Origin: Luscinia megarhynchos
Lineage: Eukaryota > Chordata > Aves > Passeriformes > Turdidae
Direction: 5' to 3'
Length of the DNA stretch: 64,000 nucleotides
Assembly: GCA_034336665.1 (NCBI GenBank)
Contig: JAPFBE010000002.1
Location: 8,292,146-8,356,145, forward strand
The notes under the pieces are model-generated. The model had not been told where the DNA came from and searched no databases. It worked only from the letters and a program-made list of their open reading frames with translations. Below, one piece after another: positions 63,261 through 64,000 of this stretch (its first letter is position 1; each line of letters opens with the position of its first letter). Made by a program: the position numbers and the translations under genes.

Positions 63261-63550
63261 GCTGCCTCCTCCTGCCTCCTGCTGCTCTCAGCCGGTGTGG
63301 GTGCAGCTGTTCCAAAGGGGGATGAGGGGGAAGAAGCGGAGCTGTCAAGCACCAAAGAATGGCGACACAGTTGCTACTCACAGATGTGCCTGAAGCAACT
63401 TCTTCAGGAGCTCAGAGGGAGACAAAAAGGCACCATCCCAGCTTCCCCACAAGAACGGAAGAGAAAGGCAGCAGAGCTTCTGCCTGAGATCTCCCAACCT
63501 TAAAAAGATCCCGGCACCCTCCAAATCTCTGTTTCGTTCTGTTTCTGGAC

Positions 63551-63572
63551 ACCAGATCTTAAAAGATCTGGT
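63551..63572. repeat. Perfect inverted repeat (10-bp arms)
   Basis: ACCAGATCTT, a two-base spacer, then AAGATCTGGT. A perfect hairpin inside copy B. Confidence 0.9.
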
Positions 63573-63690
63573 ATGTAATAATTGTTGGCATAGAACTAAC
63601 AGAGAGATATGGAATGCAATAACATTTTGGACTACCCTGGACAGTGTTCTTAAGTAAACCAAAGTCCTTAATATCTTTGCACCTTACGTA

Positions 63691-64000
63691 TGAGGAAACT
63701 TATCCTTAATTTTAATGTTATTGTTAACAAGCCAAAACCAGAGCCTTGTATGCAATTTCTCTTACTTCTGAGAGTTTAAGAGAACATTCATGTCCAGATG
63801 ATGTGACTCAGGCTTGCATCTAACAGCAGACTTTAAAGATATTTGCATTCGCACCAGCTGTATATGCAGAAGTGACATGGGGCCTTCTTTATTGGAAAGA
63901 GAAAAAATGGAGCAAAACTCATGTCAGGAGGTTGATGCTCTGTGCAATATATGTGCATTGATATGGCACTCAGCCCTGAAGAAATAAAGGCTGCACGGTG
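63691..64000 (+). other. Possible LTR start cut by the window end
   Basis: Sequence of mixed composition ending with AATAAA (63,983-63,988) and 'GGCTGCACGGTG' at the window edge, which resembles the polyadenylation and R region of bird LTRs as I remember them. It could equally be a chance AATAAA. It cannot be decided from what is in the window. Confidence 0.22.

Larger units (their letters stand above)
62703..63690. repeat. Complex repeat unit, copy B
   Basis: The second direct copy, starting 845 bp after copy A (left edge 'GGACACTCCAAAATG' at 62,723, right edge 'CATTTTGGACTACCCTGG' at 63,623-63,640). Its left 200 bp and last 60 bp match copy A clearly. The middle is longer and different, holding the ATGGCG cluster (62,913-63,045), a TGTGTGTC repeat (63,231-63,260) and a perfect palindrome (63,551-63,572). 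The CpG and GC content of 62,910-63,060 is high. The open frames in it are probably accidental. Confidence 0.65.

Overview
This 64 kb window looks like bird (sauropsid) nuclear DNA, AT-rich and without an identifiable host gene. The main evidence is about ten remnants of CR1 LINE elements. Several end in the CR1 3' signature of short ATTCTATG or ATTCTGTG repeats, and several encode recognisable pieces of CR1 ORF1 (SGNH esterase) and ORF2 (endonuclease, reverse transcriptase). Two LTR-like sequences (7.4-7.9 kb and 24.9-25.3 kb) are of kinds I associate with bird genomes, possibly songbird, but that placement is from memory and unverified. There are no bacterial-type operons, ribosome binding sites, tRNA or rRNA genes, or CRISPR arrays. 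The open frames are short and are either transposon debris, low-complexity repeats or chance frames in AT-rich DNA.

Layout: 0-4 kb has two CR1 pieces (1-726, 2415-3995) around a GC-rich patch. 4-13.7 kb is mostly unique DNA with one LTR-like element. 13.75-14.2 kb is a CR1 tail followed by a TCTA microsatellite. 17.95-19.92 kb is the CR1 with the most 5' content, holding ORF1 esterase sequence, part of the reverse transcriptase and a 3' end, with internal deletions. 20.7-22.7 kb has two CR1 tails and a TATC microsatellite. 24.94-25.27 kb is a compact minus-strand LTR with four evenly spaced CCAAT boxes. 26.5-27.24 kb is a minus-strand CR1 interrupted by a plus-strand CR1 tail. 27.2-38.3 kb is poor in recognisable transposons and holds only simple repeats and one weak exon candidate. 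38.33-39.05 kb is an isolated CR1 endonuclease fragment. 39.84-40.38 kb is a GC-rich island, probably repeat-derived. 47.37-49.03 kb is a CR1 with an endonuclease/reverse transcriptase deletion that keeps the frame open. 49-60.3 kb is unique DNA with an AACCA repeat. 60.3-60.8 kb is a minus-strand CR1 tail. 61.86-63.69 kb is a GC-rich block of two diverged direct copies of a complex repeat.

Nothing here forms a working pathway. The window reads as intergenic or intronic DNA shaped by old CR1 and LTR insertions. The most unusual structure is the duplicated unit at the right end: its borders resemble inverted repeats, and its second copy carries five ATGGCG (YY1-like) motifs within about 130 bp.
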